Shown: piece after piece, positions 1-5,564 of the stretch
Layout: the number at the start of each line of letters is the position of its first letter
How positions within the stretch are numbered: the stretch's first letter is position 1
Source of the DNA: Ignavibacteriota bacterium
GTDB taxonomy: Bacteria > Bacteroidota > Ignavibacteria > Ignavibacteriales > Melioribacteraceae
Assembly (NCBI GenBank): GCA_016708125.1
Contig: JADJGF010000006.1
Coordinates: 1 to 16,980 of the forward strand
Length of the DNA stretch: 16,980 bases
Reading direction: 5' to 3'
Program-made: the position numbers and the translations under genes
Notes under the pieces: model-generated
Told to the model about the DNA's origin: nothing
What the model saw: the letters and a program-made list of their open reading frames with translations, nothing else
The model's database searches: none

Positions 1-145
1 TGTAGGTGGCTTTGATGAAGATTGCCTCTGGGCCGAACCATTCTAGCAGGTGTTCTTTGAGGGTGTTTGTGTCGTCATCAGACGGATGCGCCGAGATGTC
101 CCAGCGCATCTGTCTGCCACCCATCTCATAGTGGATAGTTGTCAT
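1..145 (-). CDS. Partial hypothetical protein, runs off left edge
   Basis: The minus strand is open from an ATG at 145-143 to the window edge, giving about 48 residues that begin MTTIHYEMGGRQMRWD. The start overlaps the stop of the preceding minus-strand gene by the ATGA junction typical of this operon (TGA at 144-142), which supports both the frame and the start. I see no recognisable domain in this short N-terminus, which is mixed polar and acidic (HPSDDDTNT) and then hydrophobic (LLEWFGPEAIFIKA). No clear Shine-Dalgarno sequence precedes it, so translation is probably coupled to the upstream gene. The gene continues outside the window and its function is unknown. Confidence 0.6.
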   Translation of the reverse strand, partial: MTTIHYEMGGRQMRWDISAHPSDDDTNTLKEHLLEWFGPEAIFIKATY

Positions 146-336
146 TCATGGGTGCGCGGGTAGCCGGAGACGTTCAAGAGATTTATGCCGCGCTTTGCCG
201 CCATGTAGTTCATGTTGGTAGTAAGGCCATCGATGGCCTTGGCGATCTCGTCCAGACGTTCTTCGATCTCGTCCATGCGAAGTCTTGTCTCATTGTTTGT
301 GTTTACTATTCCTAGAGACATGCGCTGGACTTGCAT
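142..336 (-). CDS. Small coiled-coil hypothetical protein
   Basis: This encodes a 64-residue protein if the ATG at 336 is used, or 59 residues from the ATG at 321 (MSLGIVNTNN). Both starts overlap the stop of the preceding gene (TAG at 314-312), and neither has a convincing Shine-Dalgarno sequence, so the start is not settled. The middle, RLRMDEIEERLDEIAKAIDGL, is a strongly heptad-patterned acidic and basic helix, likely a short coiled coil able to oligomerise. The end overlaps the next gene by ATGA. The protein resembles the many small helical early phage proteins of unknown role. No function can be given. Confidence 0.55.
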   Translation of the reverse strand: MQVQRMSLGIVNTNNETRLRMDEIEERLDEIAKAIDGLTTNMNYMAAKRGINLLNVSGYPRTHE

Positions 337-575
337 TCGATAGATGCAGCGGGCAGTTCTTTTTGCTCAATGATGTACTGGCGAAAATACATCACGAAAT
401 CCAAAATCTCCTGGTAGGCATCCCATACGGCTGAGCGGCCATTGTTGGTTCTCAGATAGTCGCCATGCTTCTCCTTACCGAATTCTGCGCGTGCTTCGAG
501 ATCATTGATTACCTGAAAGAGAACCACTTCCCCGCCTTCGGCGGGGGGTGGCTGGGGAGTTGCTGCTAGGTTCAT
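312..575 (-). CDS. Small helical phage protein, possibly MazG-like
   Basis: This is an 87-residue protein. After a proline-rich N-terminus (ATPQPPPAEGG) comes a helical stretch of about 45 residues reading LEARAEFGKEKHGDY, then NGRSAVWDAYQEILDFVMYF. The pattern of an Arg/Lys-rich helix, a Tyr/Gly turn, then a helix with E-x-x-D recalls small phage proteins annotated as MazG-like or dATP/dGTP-pyrophosphohydrolase-like. Only one acidic pair (E and D of EILD) is clear, so an active enzyme is doubtful. The ATG at 575 has a good Shine-Dalgarno (GGAGG, about 9 bases upstream) and overlaps the preceding stop by ATGA. Family assignment is an inference from pattern only. Confidence 0.6.
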   Translation of the reverse strand: MNLAATPQPPPAEGGEVVLFQVINDLEARAEFGKEKHGDYLRTNNGRSAVWDAYQEILDFVMYFRQYIIEQKELPAASIECKSSACL

Positions 576-790
576 GATGGTTTGCCTCCGTGGACTGCTG
601 CGTGTTCTGCGATTCTTCGTTGCTGTTCTTCTACGCCCTTGCGTTGGGCTTTATTAACGCAATCAAGACAGTAGATTGGCTTTGCTGATGTCCTGGTTGC
701 TCCGGGCATCTGGATCGCTATCATGTCTGGTATCCAGCTATTCATGCAACCCGCGCACCATGCCGTTGTTGGGTTGGTTATGATCCGCAT
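572..790 (-). CDS. Small protein with two CxxC zinc knuckles
   Basis: This encodes 72 residues from the ATG at 790. I prefer this to the ATG at 805 because AAGGAG lies 4 bases upstream of 790, while the 805 ATG is buried in the left arm of a perfect hairpin (802-849). The protein has two Cys pairs, C12-x2-C15 (WCAGC) and C41-x2-C44 (YCLDC), spaced as in a four-Cys zinc site, followed by a basic helical tail (KAQRKGVEEQQRRIAEHAA). Such small zinc-binding proteins are common in phage early regions and may bind nucleic acid or protein. The stop overlaps the next start by ATGA. The exact role is unknown. Confidence 0.6.
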   Translation of the reverse strand: MRIITNPTTAWCAGCMNSWIPDMIAIQMPGATRTSAKPIYCLDCVNKAQRKGVEEQQRRIAEHAAVHGGKPS

Positions 791-801
791 CAAGCTCCTT
801 T

Positions 802-849
802 TCATGTGTGCAGAATGTCATTACTACATAGGACATTCTGCACACATGA
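802..849. promoter_or_regulatory. Perfect 18-bp inverted repeat, hairpin before zinc-knuckle gene
   Basis: The arms 802-819 and 832-849 are perfect reverse complements of 18 bases around a 12-base loop (820-831). The element lies between the minus-strand genes ending at 864 and starting at 790, directly upstream of the latter's ribosome binding site. There is no run of T after it on either strand, so it is not a standard intrinsic terminator. It could be an mRNA processing or stabilising hairpin, or a protein-binding site. Confidence 0.75.
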
Positions 850-852
850 TTT

Positions 853-869
853 TCGTAGCCCGGCTACGA
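853..869. repeat. 17-base palindrome TCGTAGCCCGGCTACGA, copy 1
   Basis: A 17-base near-perfect palindrome (8-base arms around one central base). It contains the TAG stop (866-864) of the minus-strand gene at 864-1184. An identical 17-base copy lies at 11671-11687, straight after another stop codon, and a degenerate copy is inside terL at 7634-7649. There is no following T run, so it would be a weak terminator at best. Confidence 0.7.
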
Positions 870-1184
870 TTGTTGAGATTGCTGCCAATTAGCTACGGCA
901 ATTGCTACCAGAGCTGAAAGCCTTTCTTGGTTAGCTTCTGATGGCTGTGCTTCAAAAATGGGAATAGACACTGGTATGCCCTCGGAGAATGTCGTTTCGT
1001 ATGGCGGCTTTGGGAGTCCTTGTCGGTATCGCCGCCTGTATCTTTCTTCTGTCATTCCTGATGCAAACGTTATCTCGTAGAAGTAGATCGGGTCGCCTTT
1101 CCAGTCTGGCCAGTGATCAGCCAGGGGGCCAGAAAGGATCTTCATGTCGAGCGGCGTGTCCTCAAAAAGCTGTGGTGCTTGCAT
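864..1184 (-). CDS. Hypothetical protein
   Basis: This is a 106-residue protein. The ATG at 1184 has GGAG 7 bases upstream and overlaps the end of thyX by about 23 bases. I recognise no domain. The N-terminal part is rich in Pro, Asp and aromatic residues (DHWPDWKGDPIYFYEITFASG), suggesting beta structure, followed by a basic patch (ERYRRRYRQG) and a helical C-terminus (ERLSALVAIAVANWQQSQQS). The stop codon lies inside the 17-base palindrome at 853-869. An internal Met at residue 14 could be an alternative start, but it has a poorer upstream context. The position in the nucleotide-metabolism part of the early operon is the only functional hint. Confidence 0.6.
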   Translation of the reverse strand: MQAPQLFEDTPLDMKILSGPLADHWPDWKGDPIYFYEITFASGMTEERYRRRYRQGLPKPPYETTFSEGIPVSIPIFEAQPSEANQERLSALVAIAVANWQQSQQS

Positions 1185-1869
1185 TCATCGTCTCCATTGC
1201 TTCTGCTGTCCAGGGCAGTGCCAGTTTGAAGAAGTGATCGTAGATGGCCTGAGCGTAAACACGTATTTCATACTGCGCCTCTTGTGCCATACGCAGCTTG
1301 AGGAAATGCATCAGGTTGTGAGCGTCCACCTTGACTACCCAGGTGTAGTAGACGCCAAAGCCTGGAAGGAACAGGCGTGCTTGCTCGCGGGCCACGCCAG
1401 CGCTAATAGCTTTCTCATACAAGCGATATCCTTGCCAGCAGTGATCTATTAGTGCTGTAGTTAGCCATTGCCCATCTTCAAGAAAGCCCTCGCTGGCCTG
1501 CTTGTTGTTACTGGATTGGAGGCGCCACTCATCGGGCTTGACGATATAAAATGCGTTTTCATCGAATGGGGTATATCGGCCCGACTGAGCATTCATTGAG
1601 AAAGTGCGATGCCGTACCCACTGCCACCACACAACCAGCGGTGCGCGTACGCGGAACTTGAATTCCACCATTTCGAAGGGCGTTGTGTGGCGATGTTGCA
1701 TCAGATAGAACAGCAGCTTCTTGTCCTTGTCTGGGCCTTTGCTGTCGCCCAGGAAGGAGGTGCGCGCAGCGGCCACGATGGCGTTGTCATCGCCCATCAC
1801 GTCCTGCAGCTCGATCCAGCCCTTGTCTAGTACATCTACGCGCTTGCCGATTAGGAATTGATTGCTCAT
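1162..1869 (-). CDS. thyX: Flavin-dependent thymidylate synthase ThyX
   Basis: ThyX methylates dUMP to dTMP using methylene-tetrahydrofolate, with FAD and NADPH as redox partners, in the cytoplasm. The 235-residue length fits the family. The diagnostic ThyX motif RHRxxSxNxxSxR is intact at residues 86-98 (RHRTFSMNAQSGR), preceded by HRHTTPFE (59-66), which matches the conserved His and PFE segment. The C-terminal part HNLMHFLKLRMAQEAQYEIR fits the conserved helix that completes the substrate site. The ATG at 1869 overlaps the rusA-like stop by ATGA, with GGAG just upstream. Phages often carry thyX to raise dTMP supply during replication. The next gene overlaps its end. Confidence 0.96.
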   Translation of the reverse strand: MSNQFLIGKRVDVLDKGWIELQDVMGDDNAIVAAARTSFLGDSKGPDKDKKLLFYLMQHRHTTPFEMVEFKFRVRAPLVVWWQWVRHRTFSMNAQSGRYTPFDENAFYIVKPDEWRLQSSNNKQASEGFLEDGQWLTTALIDHCWQGYRLYEKAISAGVAREQARLFLPGFGVYYTWVVKVDAHNLMHFLKLRMAQEAQYEIRVYAQAIYDHFFKLALPWTAEAMETMNASTTAF

Positions 1870-2243
1870 AAGCTCCAGATTTCCACTTTGAACCGGGGTC
1901 GCTCCTTGTCTAGCATTTTGTGGGCTTCAGCGGAGACGATGTACCTGTCATCGAGTCCCATTGCGTCCATTGTGCTGTCCTGCAAAGCTTTGATGTATCC
2001 GTCCCAATCGGCTCGGTATAGTTCTGGGACACAGAAGTAATACTTAGCTCGCAGGGGCTTCTTGGCAAAGCTGCGAAAGTCGAGTTGCTGGTGATTGATG
2101 ATATTCTTGACATCGGCGGTAACACCTGCCTTCCATGCTTTTGCTTCTGTGGTGAGCGCCCTGCCACGGCCTATGTTCTTGTACATGCCATTGGAGGATA
2201 CTGGCACGCCTTCTAGCTCAAAAGATAACAGCAGCTCGCTCAT
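1866..2243 (-). CDS. rusA: RusA-like Holliday junction resolvase
   Basis: RusA-family endonucleases are dimeric, Mg-dependent enzymes that cut Holliday junctions, resolving recombination and replication intermediates before packaging. The 125-residue length is typical. The N-terminus has the family pattern VPVSSNGMYKN followed by GRGRALTTEAKAWK. The acidic catalytic core is visible as D79-W-D81-G-Y-I-K85, then D89, and D98-D99 in GLDDRYI. The usual Asn after the second Asp of DxDN is Gly here, a mild departure from consensus. Translation is coupled both ways: ATGA overlap with the MazG-like gene upstream and with thyX downstream. It probably works with the RecA-like ATPase of the same operon. 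Confidence 0.88.
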   Translation of the reverse strand: MSELLLSFELEGVPVSSNGMYKNIGRGRALTTEAKAWKAGVTADVKNIINHQQLDFRSFAKKPLRAKYYFCVPELYRADWDGYIKALQDSTMDAMGLDDRYIVSAEAHKMLDKERPRFKVEIWSL

Positions 2244-2788
2244 AGGCCAGATCGCTCTGCTATCTTGGTATATGTGCTGGTTAGTGCGCCGGTCATATCG
2301 ATATCCAGCCAGTGAGAGAGCGTCTCCAAGTTCGAGTAGATATCGTTTAGAATGTCTGTGGCTGATGCAAGCACAGGAAGCAATCCGTCATTGTCTAGCT
2401 CATCGTATAGTTCCAGTGCCAGCGATTGTGTAACCGCACAGGTATCAATCAGATCTCGGTTGCTGGGATGGATAATTGCACTTTGTTTTGTACCGCTGAA
2501 TATGTTGTAGGTGTATAGCTCTTGATGCCCTACTTGATGCGCCACTGTGCCTAGCATGAACAGACTATCGCCTAGTTCGCCGCTAATTCCGTTTCGCTTG
2601 CTGCTGGGATTGCGTAGATCGCCCTGGCGAGTTATTGCGTGCAATTCCATTCCTAATTCGGCCACTTCACCGACTAGATAAAAGATGCTATCAAGTAGGG
2701 GTGGTGTTGGAAACGGCTTTGGGGCAGACTCAAACTCTGCGCGTTTTTCCATTACATCGCTGATCCAGTTATCGGGTAAGTTGTTCAA
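2240..2788 (-). CDS. MazG-like nucleotide pyrophosphohydrolase
   Basis: This 182-residue all-helical protein has the two-part acidic signature of the MazG/all-alpha NTP pyrophosphohydrolase superfamily: E41-x-x-E44 (GEVAELGMEL) and E71-x-x-D74 (GELGDSLFML). These residues bind Mg and the triphosphate so that an NTP is cut to NMP and PPi. The length exceeds a single MazG domain, and the remaining C-terminal half is helical and unrecognised. The start appears to be TTG at 2788, with AGAGG about 7 bases upstream and a 20-base overlap with the HNH gene; an ATG at 2752 is the alternative but lacks a good site. Phage MazG-like proteins may trim non-canonical nucleotides or lower (p)ppGpp. The substrate here is unknown. 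Confidence 0.8.
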   Translation of the reverse strand: MNNLPDNWISDVMEKRAEFESAPKPFPTPPLLDSIFYLVGEVAELGMELHAITRQGDLRNPSSKRNGISGELGDSLFMLGTVAHQVGHQELYTYNIFSGTKQSAIIHPSNRDLIDTCAVTQSLALELYDELDNDGLLPVLASATDILNDIYSNLETLSHWLDIDMTGALTSTYTKIAERSGL

Positions 2789-3095
2789 TTATCTGCCTCT
2801 TGCGTTTTGCTTCTTTCCAGGTTCTGGGCCTGTTCAGATTTTCCATCCACGGATGTTTCCGCGCGTGATCGTCAACACACAGGGTTTCCAGGTTTCGTGG
2901 GTTGTGATTGCCGCCATTCTCGACAAACTGCTTGTGATGCACGTCGAGTATCCACGTTGAGATGTGTCTACCACAGCGCCGGCAGCGGTTCTTGTCACGG
3001 CGCCTGACGTACCGGCGAATGATCTTCATTCGCCAGTCATCGTCATAGCGCACACCAGAACGCATGGTAAGGGAGAGAAGATGCGCTAAGATCAT
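2769..3095 (-). CDS. HNH endonuclease
   Basis: A 108-residue protein with a clear HNH domain at about residues 35-82. It has zinc-binding C38-x2-C41 (CRRCG), the central H53-H54 in LDVHHKQF, N68 in HNPRNLETL, and C73...H77 (LCVDDHARKHP). The usual fourth Cys of the zinc knuckle (LCxxCH) is Asp here. The N-terminus is very basic (RRYVRRRDKNRCRR) and probably contacts DNA. The start is uncertain: Met at 3095, 3065 and 3029 are all possible, and none has a strong Shine-Dalgarno. In phages such proteins can be homing endonucleases, recombination nucleases or packaging helpers; position in the early operon gives no decisive hint. Confidence 0.88.
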   Translation of the reverse strand: MILAHLLSLTMRSGVRYDDDWRMKIIRRYVRRRDKNRCRRCGRHISTWILDVHHKQFVENGGNHNPRNLETLCVDDHARKHPWMENLNRPRTWKEAKRKRQIIEQLTR

Positions 3096-3109
3096 AGGGT
3101 TTTTAGTTT

Positions 3110-3143
3110 GGCTGTGCGCAAGCCGCCCGACCTACGCACAGCC
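3110..3143. promoter_or_regulatory. 9-bp inverted repeat between membrane-protein and HNH genes
   Basis: GGCTGTGCG (3110-3118) and CGCACAGCC (3135-3143) are perfect reverse complements around a 16-base GC-rich loop. They occupy the only sizeable gap (3096-3150) in the early operon. There is no T run on the minus strand, so it is not a strong terminator. It might reduce or process the transcript ahead of the HNH gene, which has no visible Shine-Dalgarno. Confidence 0.45.
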
Positions 3144-3150
3144 CTTGTAG

Positions 3151-3476
3151 TTACAGCCAGCGGGGGAACAGTTCTTTTGTCGTGCCTCTCGTTGTCTGGA
3201 TGCCGTAGCGGCCAAACAACTTGTTGAGCACTGCGCCATCGACGTGCGCGAGCGGCGCCACAGCGATCATGCCGTATATTACCGCCAAGAACAATTCTTC
3301 AGGTGTAGTGCGTCCAGTAACGATGTAGCCGCCGAGCATGTAGGCGAGTCCAACGCCTACAGCCAGCCAGGATGGATTCTTGCCGCCCATTGCGTAGGAG
3401 ATGACATTGACGATCAAGGCTACTGCCGCAGCCGCTACCAGGGGTTCAAGAGCAACTCCGAGATGCTAGGAAACAT
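3151..3476 (-). CDS. Small membrane protein, holin-like in shape (one-base frame break near start)
   Basis: The uninterrupted frame gives 88 residues from a TTG at 3417. It contains hydrophobic segments NPSWLAVGVGLAYMLGGYIV and EELFLAVIYGMIAVAPLAHV, with a basic C-terminus. In-frame codons upstream of that TTG read LVAAAAVALIVNVISYAM, clearly a further membrane helix, so the TTG is not the true start. A good ATG at 3476, with AGGAG 7 bases upstream, begins MFPSISELLLNP and would join this helix if one base were added to the CCCC run at 3444-3441. I therefore call the gene from 3476 as a three-helix protein of about 108 residues. Three helices and small size would fit a holin, but there is no adjacent lysin, so that is only a possibility. 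Confidence 0.6.
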
Positions 3477-3852
3477 CGACTGGCTCCTGTGGATTATACG
3501 TGAAGGTAGAGTCGTCGTTGACGGGCAGTTCTTCTGCCTGCTGTTCTGGTTCCTCGCCAATGATCACCAAGATTTCTTCCATTAGCTCACGCACCTTGGC
3601 CGTCTTGCTTTCGGCGTGTGCCAGCGCCATCTTTTCGATGGCTTCCAGCTTGTCCTTATAGTCGCTTTGTGTGACATAGCTGGCGCAGTTGGTAGCAGCC
3701 GTTTCCGCAATCTGCAAGATGACTTCCAACCGCGCGGGGCTTTCGATGCGCAGAAGATCTTGCACCGCTGGCTCAAGTTCGTCCACGTAGTCGAATCCCA
3801 TGGCAAGAGCAATGTCCTGCGTGTATGCATCCCTACTGTCTCCGTACCTCAT
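3466..3852 (-). CDS. Acidic helical hypothetical protein
   Basis: This encodes 128 residues from the ATG at 3852, which overlaps the preceding stop as ATGA and has GAAGGAG 11 bases upstream. A longer reading from 3888 would overlap the previous gene by 40 bases and is less likely. The protein is predicted helical through about residue 95 (for example DYKDKLEAIEKMALAHAESK), then ends in a low-complexity acidic tail (IIGEEPEQQAEELPVNDDS). I recognise no motif. Location directly after the recombinase and Cys-rich genes suggests an accessory role in DNA metabolism, but nothing in the residues proves it. The stop is in the same frame as the membrane-protein helix that follows. Confidence 0.65.
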   Translation of the reverse strand: MRYGDSRDAYTQDIALAMGFDYVDELEPAVQDLLRIESPARLEVILQIAETAATNCASYVTQSDYKDKLEAIEKMALAHAESKTAKVRELMEEILVIIGEEPEQQAEELPVNDDSTFTYNPQEPVDVS

Positions 3853-4109
3853 ATAGCTTCTAGCTCCTTCTTTTGGTATGTTTCGCACTCATGCCGCCCG
3901 TTTGCGTCATGGTATTGTGCGGGGGAACCATAAATGTATGCCGTCTTATCGTTTTTGAATCTTTCCATGTCGATAAGAATGGGCTGGCCTGCTACAACCG
4001 CCGCAACCATCAGTCGGGCGTTGCCCCTAGCTGCGCAGCGTTCAACCCAGGCTTTACTTTCCTGAGATGTGCTGTAATTGCGGCAGTTGTAGCAGGCTTT
4101 GACTGTCAT
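3849..4109 (-). CDS. Small Cys-containing hypothetical protein
   Basis: This encodes 86 residues from the ATG at 4109, joined to the ATPase stop by a TGATG overlap; a TTG one codon earlier is unlikely to be used. Four cysteines, C6-x2-C9 (CYNCRNY), C25 and C75, could bind a zinc ion, much like small zinc-ribbon-type phage proteins. The middle, ARLMVAAVVAGQPILID, is hydrophobic but broken by charged residues and looks like a buried beta-helix segment rather than a membrane span. No separate Shine-Dalgarno is visible, so translation is probably coupled to the ATPase gene. Function is unknown. Confidence 0.65.
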   Translation of the reverse strand: MTVKACYNCRNYSTSQESKAWVERCAARGNARLMVAAVVAGQPILIDMERFKNDKTAYIYGSPAQYHDANGRHECETYQKKELEAI

Positions 4110-5077
4110 CAATTCACAATCGCCATTTCGGCAATCTCTTCCGCGGTTTTGCCATTTGGGACAGTGATCTTTGCAGCCGGCGTCTCGCTCATGTCCACGG
4201 TCAGCGCCTTGCCCCAGTCTTGTGCGGTGATAGCTGCGCCAATCTCATTGGCCCACTGCACGTCCAGATCTGCGATTGCTGTGGTGATTTTGAAGCCGGG
4301 CGCATTTACGTCGATGCCGACTTCAGCGAGACGCTCCTTAATCTTCAGTCCAGCGGCCTTGCGTAGCTCTTCTGGGGTGCGACGATCAGGTGCCGGAGCG
4401 CCCGTCAGCCATGCGGAAAGAATGTCAGCAATCTCCTGGCCTGGTTTGCTGAATACCTCATTGGTTAGCGCCACGCAGCGGGTCTTGCCAACGACTGCAT
4501 TGTTCTGGATGTCCATGTCCAGCAGGACGTCGAATTCGTATTCGGTGCCATCTCGCTGAATGGGCTGCATCCCCAATTTCACGATCTTGGTACGTCCATC
4601 AGAGTCCTTTTGGACTTCATGCGCGGTCTTCGAGCGCATAGTAGCGATGACATGCAGGTTAGAACCGGTAATCGCTTCGATCAGCTTTGCCTGGATATCG
4701 CCAGCCGGCCCCCAGGCGGTGTAGTCGTTGAATCCTTTCTGCTTTGCAAATTTCTCTTTGATCTCCAGCACGCCACCAGGGCCATTCCACGCGTGCGAGA
4801 GAGAGTCAATGATGACAAACTTGTAACCGCCCGCCTCGGCATCGTGAATAGCCTCAATGAAATGATCTGGGTGAAACGGAGCTTCCAGATCGAGAACGTC
4901 GAAGTCAAACAAATCAGCGTATTTGCTGGCGCTGCCGTGTTCGGTATCGATGACTGCGATTGGCCCACCCATTGCGGTTGCGATCTTCAGTGCGGAAAAG
5001 GTCTTACCTGAGCCGGAAGGCCCGGCGATTGCCATACGGAGCTTTGCAGCGTGTTTTTGAGCCTTTACAAATGCCAT
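4109..5077 (-). CDS. RecA-fold P-loop ATPase, Sak4-like recombinase
   Basis: First gene of the early operon, 322 residues. The start is the ATG at 5077 with AAGGAG 9 bases upstream. A longer frame to 5182 would begin upstream of the operon's own promoter (5126-5154) and is rejected. Walker A is GPSGSGKT (19-26), an acidic IDTEHGSA strand follows (43-50), and Walker B is FVIID (87-91) followed by SLSHAW. This layout fits the phage nucleotide-binding AAA/RecA-like family that includes Sak4 single-strand annealing or recombination proteins. In phages these work with a single-strand binding protein and resolvase in recombination-dependent replication. The RusA-like resolvase in the same operon supports that role. 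No SSB gene is visible in the window. Confidence 0.82.
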   Translation of the reverse strand: MAFVKAQKHAAKLRMAIAGPSGSGKTFSALKIATAMGGPIAVIDTEHGSASKYADLFDFDVLDLEAPFHPDHFIEAIHDAEAGGYKFVIIDSLSHAWNGPGGVLEIKEKFAKQKGFNDYTAWGPAGDIQAKLIEAITGSNLHVIATMRSKTAHEVQKDSDGRTKIVKLGMQPIQRDGTEYEFDVLLDMDIQNNAVVGKTRCVALTNEVFSKPGQEIADILSAWLTGAPAPDRRTPEELRKAAGLKIKERLAEVGIDVNAPGFKITTAIADLDVQWANEIGAAITAQDWGKALTVDMSETPAAKITVPNGKTAEEIAEMAIVN

Positions 5078-5125
5078 TTTTGCACTCTCCTTGGATTCGT
5101 GCGTGTGAACTAACTCAATGGGAGT

Positions 5126-5154
5126 ATTGTACCCCACGGCAATACAATTGTCAA
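5126..5154 (-). promoter_or_regulatory. Early promoter, near-consensus sigma-70 type
   Basis: Reading the minus strand, TTGACA (5154-5149) and TACAAT (5131-5126) are separated by exactly 17 bases. This matches the -35 consensus fully and the -10 at five of six bases. The expected transcription start is near 5119, giving a leader of about 40 bases before the ATPase ATG at 5077. It would drive the whole leftward early operon. Confidence 0.85.
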
Positions 5155-5174
5155 GTTTGCGATAGACTGATTTG

Positions 5175-5204
5175 GTGTACAAGTGTCTACCTGGACTTGT
5201 ACAC
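5175..5204. promoter_or_regulatory. Operator-like inverted repeat GTGTACAAGT-N10-ACTTGTACAC
   Basis: Perfect 10-base arms at 5175-5184 and 5195-5204 with a 10-base gap put the half-site centres 20 bp apart, about two helical turns, as expected for a dimeric helix-turn-helix repressor. The right arm covers the rightward -35 (5197-5202). The core hexamer GTACAA/TTGTAC also occurs at 5127-5132 and 5219-5224, at the two -10 boxes. No repressor gene is visible in the window. Confidence 0.7.
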
Positions 5205-5225
5205 AGCGCTTTTTAGTGGTACAAT
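5197..5225 (+). promoter_or_regulatory. Rightward late promoter candidate
   Basis: TTGTAC (5197-5202) and TACAAT (5220-5225) are 17 bases apart. The -10 is good and the -35 matches only TTG plus spacing, so it may need an activator or be weak. The predicted start of transcription, about 7 bases after the -10, falls on the ATG at 5232. The operator-like repeat overlaps the -35. Confidence 0.6.
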
Positions 5226-5231
5226 GAAAGC

Positions 5232-5535
5232 ATGGCAAGCACATTCCTACCATCGAAGAAAATGCTATCATTGCGCAGCAACGCGCCGCTGCTTACGCCG
5301 ATTACTCGCCTGATGGCGGGTTGCCAGAGCATTGGCACCATATTGATCGTAGAGGAATGGGGGGTAGAGGCGAGAGTTTAACTTCTTTGCGAACGATGGG
5401 GGTGAGTGCTAGATTGCACCACCGTATTCATGCCGAGGGGGATAGTGTGCTGGACGATCTGCCTGCTCGTCCAGCCTTTCCGATCTATTGTTTGGCTTCA
5501 CGCCCGAAGGGCGCTACTCTTCCGCTATCTATTAA
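5232..5535 (+). pseudogene. HNH-like reading frame upstream of terL, broken or leaderless
   Basis: Between the promoter and terL the frame of terL is open from 5228 and reads a protein-like stretch. IPTIEENAIIAQQRAAAYAD is followed by a His-rich part, EHWHHIDRRGMGG ... GVSARLHHRIHAEGD, with the HH...GG...H...H spacing of HNH-type nucleases, but lacking zinc Cys pairs. No ATG in this frame precedes it (TGA at 5225). The ATG at 5232, which would be leaderless, joins it only if one base is added near 5241. Past about 5480 the frame looks less natural, while another frame gives DLLFGFTPEGRYSSAIY and a TAA at 5533-5535. So this may be a decayed or mis-sequenced small gene. An HNH protein beside terL is common in HK97-type phages. 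The identification is tentative. Confidence 0.35.
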
Positions 5536-5564
5536 GTGGCCGTTTTTGGATTCACCAATAGATA
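5526..5564 (+). promoter_or_regulatory. 8-bp inverted repeat beside terL ribosome binding site
   Basis: TATCTATT (5526-5533) pairs with AATAGATA (5557-5564) and ends just before the AAAGGG that serves as the terL Shine-Dalgarno (5565-5570). The weak A/T stem could influence terL translation. A small GC hairpin, CGCCC-GAA-GGGCG, lies upstream at 5501-5513. Neither has a following T run. Confidence 0.35.

Noticed and set aside
3873..4559. 228-codon open frame on the plus strand
   Set aside because: It lies opposite the ATPase and neighbouring genes and has low-complexity Ser/Ala composition; antisense shadow.
5078..5182. Longer N-terminus of the RecA-fold ATPase, starting at 5182
   Set aside because: It would place the start upstream of the operon's own promoter (5126-5154). 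The ATG at 5077 has a strong AAGGAG.
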